A stretch of DNA of 64,000 nucleotides from Hahella sp. HN01 (GCF_018986435.1 NZ_JAHMIN010000001.1:53924-117923); one strand, 5' to 3'. Shown: positions 9,611 to 19,853, counted from the first letter of the stretch. The notes: a model not told the origin generated them from the sequence alone. Made by a program: numbers and translations.

Positions 9611-10420
9611 TCACCGGAACTTGGCCACATAGGCGTCGATCAGGCGACCGGCAATGGTTTTCATCGGCGAAACCGCAGGCAATTGATCAACTTTGAACCA
9701 GGCGGCTTCTTTCAATTCCGTCGTGTCGATATTGAGATCGCCGGACACATAACGGGCGTGATACCCCAGCATCAGCTGATGAGGAAATGGCCAAGCCTGG
9801 GAGGTGACGTATTCGATATCGGACACCAATACCCCCGACTCCTCCATCACTTCTCTGACCACCGCCTCTTCCGCACTCTCTCCCGCCTCAATGAAACCCG
9901 CCAGACAACTGAATGTAGGCAGTTTGCTGAAAGAGCGATGAGACCGCGCCAGCAGAATTTCATCGCCACGGTGCACCACCACGATGACACAGGGAGACAC
10001 CTTAGGATAGGAAATGTAGCCGCAACCATGACAGCGCAGGCCACGGTCTTTTTCGTTGAAGCTCAGGCGTTCCCCGCAGCGACTGCAGAAATTCTGGGTG
10101 CGCAGCCAGTAGAGCAATTGCGAGGCGGCGTTAATCACCCGGAAGTCTTCAATGTCCGCGCAGCCAAGCAGGTAGTCCCGCAAGCCCACTTCCGTCCATC
10201 CAGCCGGCGTTTGCTTGAGACTGCCGACACTGCAGCTGACGCCGTCGACTTCTCCCAACAGAAACACCGGGCCTTCCGGGTTATCGACTTCTTCCGCATC
10301 CCAGGGTTGAGCATCCGGCGCGGGCAGCAATAGCTTGTCTTCGTGAAAATAAATATGGCGACGGGCGCCGCTTTCCAGACCGCTCACCAGCGCAGGATGA
10401 TAACTAAACGAAACCGCCAC
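9611..10420 (-). CDS. nudC: NAD(+) diphosphatase / RNA decapping hydrolase NudC
   Basis: The 269-residue Nudix enzyme has a four-cysteine zinc ribbon (C112, C115, C130, C133) just before the catalytic domain. The full Nudix box spans residues 175-197 (GFIEAGE...REVMEESG). The NudC-specific SQ-x-WPFP-x-Q motif lies at 207-215. It hydrolyses NAD(H) to NMN and AMP and can remove NAD caps from RNA. The gene precedes murI with a nine-base gap and follows the ABC exporter operon on the same strand. Confidence 0.95.
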   Translation of the reverse strand: MAVSFSYHPALVSGLESGARRHIYFHEDKLLLPAPDAQPWDAEEVDNPEGPVFLLGEVDGVSCSVGSLKQTPAGWTEVGLRDYLLGCADIEDFRVINAASQLLYWLRTQNFCSRCGERLSFNEKDRGLRCHGCGYISYPKVSPCVIVVVHRGDEILLARSHRSFSKLPTFSCLAGFIEAGESAEEAVVREVMEESGVLVSDIEYVTSQAWPFPHQLMLGYHARYVSGDLNIDTTELKEAAWFKVDQLPAVSPMKTIAGRLIDAYVAKFR

Positions 10421-10450
10421 CGCCTGTCTCCTTCAACTTCCGATATTTTA

Positions 10451-12397
10451 TTAAACGCTTTTTTTGACGCCGCGTCTGCGCCACAACATCACGATCAACG
10501 CGAGAACCGTCAACGCCAGCGGCGCCATCAGGATATTGACCAGCTTCAACTGTCGTCCGAGATCATCGATATCTCGATCCAGGTTATGTTGCACATCCCG
10601 CAGCGCTTTGCGAATACGCAGTTTCTCCTCCTGGAAGTCCTGCAGCGCCTTTTCCTGTTCAGGCGTCAACAATACGCCGCTACCGGCTTCGTCGCCGCCC
10701 TGCCGCGCCTGTTGCAACTCCGCCAGTTGTTCTTCCGTTTCCGAGAGACGATCCTGCAGTTCCCTCTGTTGATCCGCGAACTTCTCCTCCGCAGTACGGC
10801 GTAGCTCATCCACTTTCTCAAACGGACGGGTAAAACGCCCCCGCGAGCGGATATTGATCAAACTGGGGTTGCCGGCCAAATAATCCAGCGCATTCACCAC
10901 CAGGTCGCCATTGTTCGCCCAGGGGCTGGCGATGCGCTGCCCAAAAAACTCCTGCACCTGCACCCAGAGACGGTCCGTCAGGATGTCCGTGTCAGCGATG
11001 ACGACCACATTAATGTTATCGCTTTGGATAACGTCTGGAGCGACATGCCGGGTCACAGTCTTGGGCTCGGCAGGGGCGGCGCCTTCACCCTCAGCGGCGT
11101 CTTTCGCCGGATCATCTTGCGCCGCTTCGTCTTTTACTTCTTCAGTGACGTCGATACCGTCAGGAAACGCCGTCTTGGCCGGTCCTTCCACCCGCGCGGC
11201 CATGGCGTACTGTTCGCCGGTGGCTTTGAATTTTTCGAACAGCGACTCAGGGTTCTGCATATTGGCGAACGCGCTTTCTTCAATAGGCGCGGACTCGTCG
11301 CTGGAAGTCAGCAAAGGCTTGAAGCTGGTGGTCGCGCCTTCGACTTTTTCCAGTATTCCCGGCGTAGAGACATTAATGCTCTCCAGCCCCGCCAGCATGA
11401 TGTCGCTCTGGGTCATGCTGTCTTCCGCAAGCCCCAATAACGCCAAGTGACGCACCGGCGTACGCGCCTGACCAACGCCGACCACCATGCTGTTTTTAAA
11501 GTCAGCCAGCACCGCGTTTTCTTTCAAATTGACGCCCCAGGCTTTCAGTAATGAATCCAGCTGACTGCGACGAGGCATATTCGCCGCCATCATCGGCATG
11601 CCGGGTTGATCCTGCTCCGCATTGGGATCGACGAACACCAAAGCGCGACCGCCCTTCAACACAAACTGATCGATGGCCAGCTGCGCCTGCAGGGACAAGT
11701 CTTTGGGGTGCACGATCATGAGAACGTCCACATCCTCATCGACTGCGTCGAAGTCCTCGGGCATCCAGCGCACGTCAAACAGGTCTTCAATCTGTTGCAT
11801 GACAATCCAGGCCGGTTGCTGGGATTGCTGGTACATATCGAAGCCGCCGTTGATCTGCAGACTGGAAATGACGCCAACAACCGGCGGTTGCGCGCGATCC
11901 AGGTTGTAGATCAGTTTGCTCAGTTCATACTCAAGAAACTGCTCTTTGTTAGGCTGAAAGAATGCAATGATTTCTTCTTTGTCGCCGGCCTTACCCACCA
12001 GTCCGAAAAAGACATTATCGCCCGCCACGCCGACGGGAATCGCCTGCAGGCCAGCGGCGGTGGCTTCATCTTCTTCTTCCGAGAAGGGAACCGGATCGAC
12101 TTTCTTCAGGGTGATTTTGCCACCGCTGAGTTGCTCGAATTCTTCCAGCAGCTCCTGCACCCGACGCGCATAAGCGCGCAACGCCGGCAGATCCTTGGAG
12201 GCGCCTTCGGAGTAGTACACTGTCAATTCGATGTCTTTGGACAACCCGCCCAGAATGGAGCGCGCGCCATCAGACAACGTGTACAGACTGTTTTCAGTAA
12301 GGTCCCAGCGGAACCCGCCCATGCCCCGCTGCACCGCCAGATTGAACAGCGCCAGGGCGGCGATCACAACGATTACGACAAAACCCGCTCGCTTCAT
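10451..12397 (-). CDS. GldG-like ABC exporter accessory protein (ABC_transp_aux)
   Basis: The 648-residue protein has an N-terminal membrane segment (FVVIVVIAALALFNL), a large periplasmic part starting with the family signature FRWDLTENSLYTLSDG, and a coiled coil at about 545-610. A C-terminal transmembrane helix (LMAPLALTVLALIVML) is followed by RRRG. This is the layout of the GldG-type auxiliary protein found with GldA/GldF-like ABC genes. The gene is third in an ATPase-permease-auxiliary operon. In Bacteroidetes the homologues support gliding; in gammaproteobacteria the substrate is unknown. Confidence 0.85.
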   Translation of the reverse strand: MKRAGFVVIVVIAALALFNLAVQRGMGGFRWDLTENSLYTLSDGARSILGGLSKDIELTVYYSEGASKDLPALRAYARRVQELLEEFEQLSGGKITLKKVDPVPFSEEEDEATAAGLQAIPVGVAGDNVFFGLVGKAGDKEEIIAFFQPNKEQFLEYELSKLIYNLDRAQPPVVGVISSLQINGGFDMYQQSQQPAWIVMQQIEDLFDVRWMPEDFDAVDEDVDVLMIVHPKDLSLQAQLAIDQFVLKGGRALVFVDPNAEQDQPGMPMMAANMPRRSQLDSLLKAWGVNLKENAVLADFKNSMVVGVGQARTPVRHLALLGLAEDSMTQSDIMLAGLESINVSTPGILEKVEGATTSFKPLLTSSDESAPIEESAFANMQNPESLFEKFKATGEQYAMAARVEGPAKTAFPDGIDVTEEVKDEAAQDDPAKDAAEGEGAAPAEPKTVTRHVAPDVIQSDNINVVVIADTDILTDRLWVQVQEFFGQRIASPWANNGDLVVNALDYLAGNPSLINIRSRGRFTRPFEKVDELRRTAEEKFADQQRELQDRLSETEEQLAELQQARQGGDEAGSGVLLTPEQEKALQDFQEEKLRIRKALRDVQHNLDRDIDDLGRQLKLVNILMAPLALTVLALIVMLWRRRGVKKSV

Positions 12398-12406
12398 GAC
12401 GTCTCC

Positions 12407-13141
12407 TTAGTTTGATGCCGTACGCTTGACCAGATGCGCCGTCGCCCAGACGCCCAGCACAATAATCGAGCCGAAATAGAGCACGTCGCGCAGATCAATG
12501 ACGCCTCGGGATATGGCTTCGAAATGACGGAAGAAACTGAGGTCCGCCACTAGGTCCAATACGCCATTCGGCGCCCAGGCGGAGAAGAAATCCTGCACCA
12601 TGGGGAAGCCGGAGGCCACCAACAGGAAACACACCACCAGCGTAAGAATGAAGGCGATCACCTGATTTTTAGTGGCGGCGGAGAACATCGAGCCCAACGC
12701 CAGAAAGCCGCCCGCCATAAACCAGCTGCCGATATAGCCGGCCAGAATAGCGCCATTATCCGGGTCTCCCAGATAGTTGACGGTAAACCAGAAGGGGGTG
12801 GTCAGCGCCAGCGCGCCAGCCAGATACACCCAGGCCGCCATGAATTTACCCAGCACCCACACGAAGGGCGGCACAGGCAAGGTCAGCAGCAATTCAATGG
12901 TGCCCGTGCTGCGTTCCTCCGCCCATAAGCGCATGGTCAACGCCGGCACCAGCACCACGAACAGCCAGGGAATATAGTTGAAAAACGCCTCCAGATCCGC
13001 CTGTCCGCGCTCAAAGAAATGTCCCAGATAGAACGTGAATATACCGCTGAGCACCAGAAAGATGACAGTAAACAAGTACGCCAAAGAGGTCGAGACGTAA
13101 CTCAGCAGCTCACGTTTGAAAACAATGCCTACACCGTTCAT
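12407..13141 (-). CDS. ABC-2 type permease (GldF-like)
   Basis: The 244-residue integral membrane protein has about six hydrophobic helices. It starts with an amphipathic IVFKRELLSYVSTSLAYLF segment and carries the ABC-2 family WAEERSTGTIELLLTLP motif between helices 2 and 3. Its ATG overlaps the stop of the ATPase gene by four bases (13138-13141), indicating translational coupling. It should form the channel of an exporter with the upstream ATPase and the downstream GldG-like protein. Confidence 0.88.
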   Translation of the reverse strand: MNGVGIVFKRELLSYVSTSLAYLFTVIFLVLSGIFTFYLGHFFERGQADLEAFFNYIPWLFVVLVPALTMRLWAEERSTGTIELLLTLPVPPFVWVLGKFMAAWVYLAGALALTTPFWFTVNYLGDPDNGAILAGYIGSWFMAGGFLALGSMFSAATKNQVIAFILTLVVCFLLVASGFPMVQDFFSAWAPNGVLDLVADLSFFRHFEAISRGVIDLRDVLYFGSIIVLGVWATAHLVKRTASN

Positions 13142-14058
13142 GCCGCCTCCATAGTCAAGCGACGGAATACATCATCCAGTCTGCCGCGTTCTATGTGAAG
13201 CTCCTCCACGTCCCAGTTGCGGGAGTGAATAAGCTGATTCACGGCGTGCAACGGCGCTTTGTCCGGGGCCGCGAAAAGAAGGTAGCTCGCATCGTCCACC
13301 TGCTCTACGTCCCCCACTTCCGGCAACGCCTCCAGGGACGGCAGCGCCTCATAGGCCTGGGAGAAGCGCAGGAATATCGCCTTGTGGAAACGGGACTGCG
13401 TGGCCAGTTCGGTCGGCGTGCTGTTGGCGACGATACGGCCCTTGGAAATGATCACCACGCGAGAGCACAGCGCATCGACCTCTTCCAATATATGTGTGGA
13501 GATCACCACGATCTTGTCTTTGGATAGATTCTGAATCAGTTTGCGCACTTCGTGCTTCTGGTTGGGGTCCAGTCCATCCGTGGGCTCGTCCAGAATCAGC
13601 ACCTGCGGATCATGAATTAGCGCCTGCGCCAGTCCGACGCGACGCTTGAAGCCCTTGGACAGCGTTTCAATCGGTTGTTGCATGACATGCTGAAGGGAAA
13701 CCTGGGCGACCACCTGCTCCATACGCTGCTTCAGTTGCGCTCCGCGCAATCCGCGCACCCGTCCGACGAACCCCAGAAAGGCCGCCACCGTCATCTCGCC
13801 ATACAAAGGCGCGCCTTCCGGCAGATAGCCCATGATCTTTTGCGCCTGTTGCGGCGCCTGCGCCACATCAATCCCCATCACGCTGACGGAACCGCCGCTG
13901 GGCTGCACATAACCGGTGATCATACGCATGGTGGTGGTTTTGCCGGCTCCGTTAGGACCTAAAAAGCCTAAAACTTCGCCAGGAGCAACATCAAAAGAAA
14001 TGCCGGATACGGCCTGAATATCGCCGTATTTCTTTTCCAGATTCTGAATTTTTATCAT
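13138..14058 (-). CDS. ABC transporter ATP-binding protein (GldA-like)
   Basis: The 306-residue ATPase has Walker A GPNGAGKTTT (residues 34-43), a signature-like segment LSKGFKRRVGLAQAL, Walker B LILDEPTDGLDP and the switch His in ISTHILEE. A ~80-residue C-terminal extension (DUF4162-like) follows, as in ABC-2 exporter ATPases. It heads a three-gene operon with permease and auxiliary protein and is divergent from plsB. Confidence 0.93.
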   Translation of the reverse strand: MIKIQNLEKKYGDIQAVSGISFDVAPGEVLGFLGPNGAGKTTTMRMITGYVQPSGGSVSVMGIDVAQAPQQAQKIMGYLPEGAPLYGEMTVAAFLGFVGRVRGLRGAQLKQRMEQVVAQVSLQHVMQQPIETLSKGFKRRVGLAQALIHDPQVLILDEPTDGLDPNQKHEVRKLIQNLSKDKIVVISTHILEEVDALCSRVVIISKGRIVANSTPTELATQSRFHKAIFLRFSQAYEALPSLEALPEVGDVEQVDDASYLLFAAPDKAPLHAVNQLIHSRNWDVEELHIERGRLDDVFRRLTMEAA

Positions 14059-14419
14059 TGAAGGGTCTCGCGTTCGCTATATAAAGGAACGAGCGCCAAA
14101 GAGGCGGCGCATAAGTTGTTTAAAACACACCTTGCAACATTCCATTCGCCAATAATCCAGTCCTCACAACAGATTGAAGTTAAATGAAATGTTTGAAAGT
14201 TAAGCCGCAACAGGAGGACGCAAAGAAAAAGAAGAATAAGGAGTCACATCCCGCTTTGCAAGATTCCCATTTCGCTTCTACATTACATTGCAGAAAGTTT
14301 GCGCAAACCCAATCCTCGCGGAATATAGCCGCTGAAAATCAAGCATTTCCGAGCTTTGCCTGTCTATGGCGGAGCCGTTAAACTAGCGGGCACTTCGCCA
14401 GGGCTAAACGGTATTTTAC
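14059..14419. other. Divergent intergenic region, ABC exporter / plsB
   Basis: This 361-base gap must hold the divergent promoters of the exporter operon and plsB. A 65-codon plus-strand frame (14184-14381) exists but is lysine- and serine-rich, resembles no family and lacks a good ribosome-binding site, so it is not called. No hairpin or RNA gene was recognised. Confidence 0.4.
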
Positions 14420-16897
14420 ATGCTCGGAATCACTTCTTTTTTCTTTAACCTGCTCCGCAAAATTTTATTTTTATGGGTCAGGACAGATGTTATCGGCAAC
14501 GACGCCAAGCAGTTGGGACTGGACCCGGAAAAGCCCGTCGTCTACGTTCTGCAGCACAGCTCGCTCAGCAGTCGTTTAGTGCTGGAGCAGGAGTGCCGAC
14601 TCGCCGGCCTGCCCTCCTCCCAGGCGCCGCTGACCTTGCGGGACGCGGTCCTGTCGCGCAGCCACTTCTTTTTATATGAGAAGCGCGGGCAGATGTTTCG
14701 ACGTCGCCATACGCCGATTATCACTGAGCGGCTGAAGCAGTTGGTGAGCGCCGCGCAGAAAGACCCGGGACTGGACGTGCAGATCGTGCCGGTCTCCCTA
14801 TTCTGGGGCCGCACGCCGGAGAAAGAGCGCTCCCTGTTCAAACTGATGCTGGCGGACACCTGGTCCATCGCCGGCCGTTTGCGCCAGTTCCTGACCATCA
14901 TGATTCACGGGCGCAATACCTTCATTCAGTTCAGCAAGCCGATTTCCCTGCGCTATATCGTCGATGACACTCAGGACCCGCAACGCGCCAACCGCAAGCT
15001 GGCGCGTCTGCTGCGCGTACACTTCCGCCGCATGCGGCAGGCGGTGGTCGGCCCTGACCTGTCTCACCGTCGCACCCTGGTGTCCACGCTGATTCGCAGT
15101 CCGGCCGTGAAAGACGCGATTCGGGAAACCGCCAAGAAAGAAAATATCCCCCCTCAGAAAGCCAAAGAGCGGGCGCGGAAATACGCGGACGAAATCGCCT
15201 CCAACGTCTCCATTGCTGCAGTGCGCTTTCTTGATATCATTCTGACTTGGGTCTGGAACAAGATTTATAACGGGGTCAACATCAATAACATTGACGCCGT
15301 GAAAGAGGCCGCCAAGTCCAGCGCGGTGGTCTATGTGCCCTGTCATCGCAGTCACATCGACTACTTATTGCTCTCTTACGTGTTGTACCGCAATGGTTTG
15401 ATGGTGCCCCATATCGCCGCCGGCATTAACCTGAACATGCCGGTAGTAGGACCGATTCTGCGTCGGGGCGGCGCCTTCTTCATGCGTCGCAGCTTCAAGA
15501 ACAACAAGCTGTACACCGCCGTATTCAATGAATACATGCACTCCATGTTCACCCGTGGCCACCCGGTGGAGTATTTCGTGGAAGGCGGCCGCAGCCGCAC
15601 CGGGCGCACTTTGCAGCCGAAAGCGGGCATGTTGATGATGACCGTGCGCAGCTATCTGCGTAACTACAAAAAACCGATCACCTTTGTGCCGGTGTATATC
15701 GGCTACGAGAAAATCCTGGAAGCGCGCTCTTATCTCGGCGAGCTGCGCGGCAAGAAGAAAAAAGACGAAAACATCTTCGGCCTGTTCAAATCCCTGCGTA
15801 ACCTGCGCAACTCCTTCGGACGCGTCAGCGTTAACTTCGGCGAGCCCTTTGCGCTGTCCGACGTGCTCGACAAAGTGCAGCCGCACTGGCGCGATCAGGC
15901 CTACGATCAGGAAGCGCGTCCCAAGTGGATGCCGCACATGATCGACGAGCTGGCGGAAATGGTGGCCACCCGCATCAATAACGCAGCAGCGCTCAACCCC
16001 ATCAATATCGTCGCCACCCTGCTGCTGGCCACGCCCAAGCAGGCGATGGACGAAAAAATGCTGGCGGATCATTGCGACGCAGTGGTCTCGTTACTGCGCA
16101 TGCACCCTTACAGTAATGAAATGAGTTTCCCGGAAGGCTGCGGCGCGGACTGGGTCAAATACACTGAAAGCATGGGGCTGGCGCTGCGTCAGCATCAAAA
16201 GCTGGGCGACATCATCAGCCTGGAAGGCTCCAGCGCTATTTTGCTGACCTACTATCGCAACAATATTCTGCACTTCCTGGCGCTGCCCGCACTGGTCGCC
16301 AGTTTATTCCAGAACAACAGCACCATGGACCGCACCAAGCTGGTGTGGCTGGTCAGTTCGATCTACCCCTACATCAAGTCAGAACTGTTCCTGCGCTGGC
16401 ACAAGGACGATGTGGACCCGGAAATCGAGCGCTGGATCGAGACATTGTGCGAAAGCAACCTGCTGCTGAAGGACAAAGACAACCTGTACCGTCCGATGGC
16501 CGGCTCCCGGGAATTCGTTCTGCTCAACGCGCTGGCGAAAACCATCATCCCGACTCTGGAGCGTTACTACATCTCCATCGCTATTCTGCGTCGTCACGGC
16601 AAAGGCGCGATCACCGCCAATGCGCTGGAGGAACAGAGCACATCCATGGCGGAGCGCATGTCCATCCTGTATGGCCTCAACGCGCCGGAGTTCTTCGATA
16701 AAGCCTTGTTCCGCAACTTCATCAACAACCTGAAAAGTAATGAGATCATTCAGGTAGATGAAGAAGGACATATCGTTTACGACGAAGATCTCGACAATAT
16801 CGCGGAAGACGCGCGTTTGGTGCTGAATGCAGAGCTGCGTCAGAGCATCCTGCAAGTCGCTATCGAAACACAGACCACGCAGCCCCCCGCCGCCTGA
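14420..16897 (+). CDS. plsB: Glycerol-3-phosphate 1-O-acyltransferase
   Basis: The 825-residue membrane-associated enzyme carries out the first acylation of glycerol-3-phosphate in phospholipid synthesis. The acyltransferase motif HRSHID (H309 and D314, the HX4D pair) is followed by GGAFFMRR, FVEGGRSRTG and VPVYIGYE, all blocks of the PlsB/GPAT family in order. The size is close to the ~807 residues of E. coli PlsB. It is a monocistronic-looking gene, divergent from the ABC exporter operon. Confidence 0.96.
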   Translation: MLGITSFFFNLLRKILFLWVRTDVIGNDAKQLGLDPEKPVVYVLQHSSLSSRLVLEQECRLAGLPSSQAPLTLRDAVLSRSHFFLYEKRGQMFRRRHTPIITERLKQLVSAAQKDPGLDVQIVPVSLFWGRTPEKERSLFKLMLADTWSIAGRLRQFLTIMIHGRNTFIQFSKPISLRYIVDDTQDPQRANRKLARLLRVHFRRMRQAVVGPDLSHRRTLVSTLIRSPAVKDAIRETAKKENIPPQKAKERARKYADEIASNVSIAAVRFLDIILTWVWNKIYNGVNINNIDAVKEAAKSSAVVYVPCHRSHIDYLLLSYVLYRNGLMVPHIAAGINLNMPVVGPILRRGGAFFMRRSFKNNKLYTAVFNEYMHSMFTRGHPVEYFVEGGRSRTGRTLQPKAGMLMMTVRSYLRNYKKPITFVPVYIGYEKILEARSYLGELRGKKKKDENIFGLFKSLRNLRNSFGRVSVNFGEPFALSDVLDKVQPHWRDQAYDQEARPKWMPHMIDELAEMVATRINNAAALNPINIVATLLLATPKQAMDEKMLADHCDAVVSLLRMHPYSNEMSFPEGCGADWVKYTESMGLALRQHQKLGDIISLEGSSAILLTYYRNNILHFLALPALVASLFQNNSTMDRTKLVWLVSSIYPYIKSELFLRWHKDDVDPEIERWIETLCESNLLLKDKDNLYRPMAGSREFVLLNALAKTIIPTLERYYISIAILRRHGKGAITANALEEQSTSMAERMSILYGLNAPEFFDKALFRNFINNLKSNEIIQVDEEGHIVYDEDLDNIAEDARLVLNAELRQSILQVAIETQTTQPPAA

Positions 16898-17137
16898 CGG
16901 CATCCCGCCATCCCGGGGCGCGCCCGAGTGCGTCCTGGGATTGTTCTTCTATCTCGTCGCTCCTCTGCCTCGCCCTCATTAAGCCCCTCACAAGTAGACG
17001 CGCTTAATTGCAATCCTTCCGCATCCCATTCTGTTCCCAAAAACTAGCAATCGTTCACTGTTCAGCGTTTCTATCGGCGTATAATTTTTGGTTTATAACA
17101 AAAAGAAACGGCGCCGAACGGCGCAGGGAGAGTCAAC

Positions 17138-17809
17138 GTGAGCATAAGCGCCTCTTCAGCGGTTTTTGTACCGAATCATTTACGGGTATTGGTGGTTGAC
17201 GATCACCAGCTCGTTATCGACGGCCTGCGTGTCGCCCTCACCGCCCAACAGGTTCCCATTGATCTGGTGAACGCCTTCAACTGTCAGGCGGCGCAGACCT
17301 TGCTGGATACCGATCAAAGTTTTGACCTGATACTACTGGATCTTTCTTTGCCCGACGGCCGCGGATTCAAGTTTCTCCGCTACCTGACGTGCAAGCGCAT
17401 TTATATCCCCGTGGCCATTCTGTCCGCCTCCGAAGATATCGAAGATGTGGAGTTGTCTCTGCGCAGCGGAGCCATCGGGTTTATCAGTAAATCCTCCAGC
17501 GCCATGGAGATCAATCTGGCGATTCGCCAGATTCTCAATGGCAAACAGTACGTCCCCGACTTCTACACCCATCGCAATCAGGCGCCGGTTCAGGACAGCC
17601 AGCTACGGCTGGACTCCATCACTCCCCGACAAATGGAAGTGCTGCAACTGCTGGCCAAAGGGTTGCCGAACAAGAGAATCTGCTCGGAGCTGAGTCTGAC
17701 GGAAGACACGGTGAAGTCACACTTGAAGGCGTTGTTCATGCACCTGAATGTGCACAACCGAACGGAGTGCGTCAGCGTGGCCACGCGACTGCATCTGGTG
17801 GACGCCTGA
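17138..17809 (+). CDS. LuxR/NarL-family response regulator
   Basis: The 223-residue protein has receiver residues D21-D22, phospho-acceptor D68 (LLDLSLPDGRG), a lysine in SKSS, and a LuxR-type helix-turn-helix at about 160-215 (TPRQMEVLQLLAKG, TEDTVKSHLKALF). The GTG start at 17138 is supported by GGGAG ten bases upstream. A perfect -10 hexamer TATAAT at 17080-17085 lies upstream without a clear -35. The stop is seven bases from the stop of the convergent hybrid kinase gene, its likely partner. The pair repeats the convergent kinase/regulator layout at the left edge of the window, suggesting paralogous modules. Confidence 0.9.
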   Translation: MSISASSAVFVPNHLRVLVVDDHQLVIDGLRVALTAQQVPIDLVNAFNCQAAQTLLDTDQSFDLILLDLSLPDGRGFKFLRYLTCKRIYIPVAILSASEDIEDVELSLRSGAIGFISKSSSAMEINLAIRQILNGKQYVPDFYTHRNQAPVQDSQLRLDSITPRQMEVLQLLAKGLPNKRICSELSLTEDTVKSHLKALFMHLNVHNRTECVSVATRLHLVDA

Positions 17810-17815
17810 CCAGGT

Positions 17816-19594
17816 TTATTCAGCGGCGCTTTCAACTACTGCGCGAGCGGACTCTCTGCTCAGGATCAGATATAAGCGCGCCGGGGTGACCGGTTTGGCG
17901 ACGAAAATAATGCTGGGATAACGTCCGGCCTCCACCTGCAGCATTTCCACATCGGCGGAAATTATCACCGCGGGAATGTCGCGTCCGCTTTGGCGGCGCA
18001 ACGACAGCACCACGTCCAGCCCGGAAATGGCGCCGCCCAGGCGATAATCCGACAAAATCATATCCGGCGTCTCGTCATGCAGTCTGCCCATCGCTGTTTT
18101 GGCGTCAGCGAACGCCGCCACCTGCACGCCCCAGGCGTCCAATAGCTGCCGCATGGCTTCCCGACTGGGTTGATCGTCTTCCACCAGCCACACAGACATG
18201 CCGCTCAGGGTACGGGTTTCCGGATAGGCTTCCGGTTGCGGCGCCACCAGGTTGGCGCGCCCGCACGCAATCGTGAAACTGAAATCCGCGCCAGAGCCTG
18301 GAGAAGACTTCACCGACAACGCGCCGCCCAGCAATCCCGCCAGCTGCCGCACTATGGCTAACCCCAGACCAATGCCCGTACGGGGTCTGCCTTCCTCATC
18401 GCCGCCCTGTTGAAACTCTTTAAATATGCGCTTGATGTCTCTGGAGGGAATGCCGACGCCATCGTCAACCACATGGATTTCAAGCACATTATTGAGCCGG
18501 CGGCAGTTCACCCGGATCGCTTTCGCGTCGGCGTGCTGCAGCGCATTCGTGATCAGGTTGCGCAGCATGCGCTCCAGCAAAATAGGATCGGAATAAGCGA
18601 CCAGCTCCTCGTCACATTCCGTTTCAATACGTTCCGGACGGGTTGAAGGGATGTCTATGGCGTCAAACTCCATCGCCACCCGACGCACCAGCTCATGCAG
18701 ATAGAAGTGACGGGGGTTGGGTTTAACCACGCCCATGCTGAGCTGAGACATGTCCAGCAGCGACTTGAACAGATCGCTCAACTGACTGAGAGAGCGGCGC
18801 AACTTGCCGACAATAACCCCCTCTTCCGAATTACGATCCATCTTTGCGGACAGACTTTCCGCCAACATGCTCATGGCGTTCAGGGGCTGACGTAAGTCGT
18901 GGCTGGCCGCAGCCAGAAAACGGGTCTTGGATCGATTGGCGCGCTCCGCCCCACGCTGGGCGATTTTGACCAATTGCAGATTCAGAAACAGCGTCCGTTG
19001 CGCGTGCTCCTGAATATACGAACCCACGGCCCCGATCAAGTTGGCGCCGAACAGAAAAAAGGCGTTGAACCCCAGCGTCGTAGCGTCCATGCCGACATCC
19101 AGCTCCACCAACAGATAGGCGCCGTAGATCAAAGTGGAAATCGCTGTGGCGACGTAGAAAGGAATCGCCATGAGAAAGTAGCCGTAGATCAGCACCAGGA
19201 ACAGGCCGTCGTAGGGCACCATGACATTCTGCGAATGCGCAATCCAGATAATCGCCACCACACTCAGACCGCCCAGCGCATAGGTGCCGTTATAAAGCGG
19301 CATAAACCAGCGCCGGGGCCAGGAATGCATGCCCGCGTATAACGCCAGGGCGATAATCGGACACACCAGAAACAGGCGAATAGGAATGGTCCAGCTGGCG
19401 ATCTGCTGAGGGAACAGATAATAGTCCAGCAAAGAATAGATGATGATGAACGCCAGCGCCGTCGCATGCACCAACGGCAAACGCGCCTGCACTCGCTGAT
19501 TGTGGAACGCGCGATAAGCCTCCTCCACAGGAGGGGCGAACTTAAGCCACTTAAAACCGCGTTGTAATTCTTGTTGTATCAGTTTTTCGTCCAT
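17816..19594 (-). CDS. Membrane hybrid sensor histidine kinase
   Basis: The 592-residue protein has about six N-terminal transmembrane helices (residues 42-195) with no obvious large periplasmic loop. A short coiled linker leads to the HisKA H-box SHDLRQPL (H232). A HATPase domain follows (NALQHAD; VDDGVGIP; GIGLGLAIV), then a C-terminal receiver with phospho-acceptor Asp in LSDYRLGG. Its stop nearly abuts the convergent LuxR-type regulator gene. The membrane-embedded sensor resembles that of kinases reading lipid or redox cues, but the signal is unknown. Confidence 0.92.
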   Translation of the reverse strand: MDEKLIQQELQRGFKWLKFAPPVEEAYRAFHNQRVQARLPLVHATALAFIIIYSLLDYYLFPQQIASWTIPIRLFLVCPIIALALYAGMHSWPRRWFMPLYNGTYALGGLSVVAIIWIAHSQNVMVPYDGLFLVLIYGYFLMAIPFYVATAISTLIYGAYLLVELDVGMDATTLGFNAFFLFGANLIGAVGSYIQEHAQRTLFLNLQLVKIAQRGAERANRSKTRFLAAASHDLRQPLNAMSMLAESLSAKMDRNSEEGVIVGKLRRSLSQLSDLFKSLLDMSQLSMGVVKPNPRHFYLHELVRRVAMEFDAIDIPSTRPERIETECDEELVAYSDPILLERMLRNLITNALQHADAKAIRVNCRRLNNVLEIHVVDDGVGIPSRDIKRIFKEFQQGGDEEGRPRTGIGLGLAIVRQLAGLLGGALSVKSSPGSGADFSFTIACGRANLVAPQPEAYPETRTLSGMSVWLVEDDQPSREAMRQLLDAWGVQVAAFADAKTAMGRLHDETPDMILSDYRLGGAISGLDVVLSLRRQSGRDIPAVIISADVEMLQVEAGRYPSIIFVAKPVTPARLYLILSRESARAVVESAAE

Positions 19595-19649
19595 GGGCTT
19601 TAGATATATACATCAGCCTCCTAACAAGCAAGCTTTGCTTTCACGCTAT

Positions 19650-19853
19650 CTAATCCATGTCACGTATTTGTTGCGGGCCTTGTCCCGCCTGCGCGTCATA
19701 CAGCGCTGGCGGCGCATTAGGGGTGATTCCAGACAGCAATCCGGGGCGATTGAATTCAAGCTCCATAGAACGATGCATCCATAACCAAATAGCCATCGCC
19801 AGCATAATAAAACAAAGCGCCAACGTGGCCCGATATAGAGTCTTGCGCAACAT
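19650..19853 (-). CDS. Small single-pass membrane protein, uncharacterised
   Basis: This is a possible 67-residue protein with one strongly hydrophobic helix (about residues 10-25, ATLALCFIMLAMAIWLW) preceded by a positive N-terminus. A Pro/Gly-rich, slightly acidic tail follows. It lies 55 bases upstream of the hybrid kinase on the same strand, so it could be the first gene of that transcript. The ribosome-binding site is weak. It is reported because the composition looks protein-like; it may still be spurious. Confidence 0.4.
   Translation of the reverse strand: MLRKTLYRATLALCFIMLAMAIWLWMHRSMELEFNRPGLLSGITPNAPPALYDAQAGQGPQQIRDMD

Noticed and set aside
8864..10333. 489-codon plus-strand open frame
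   Set aside because: It runs antisense across murI and nudC, which carry complete catalytic motifs. Its own translation is Arg/His-rich without any family pattern.
14184..14381. 65-codon frame upstream of plsB
   Set aside because: There is no convincing ribosome-binding site or family pattern.
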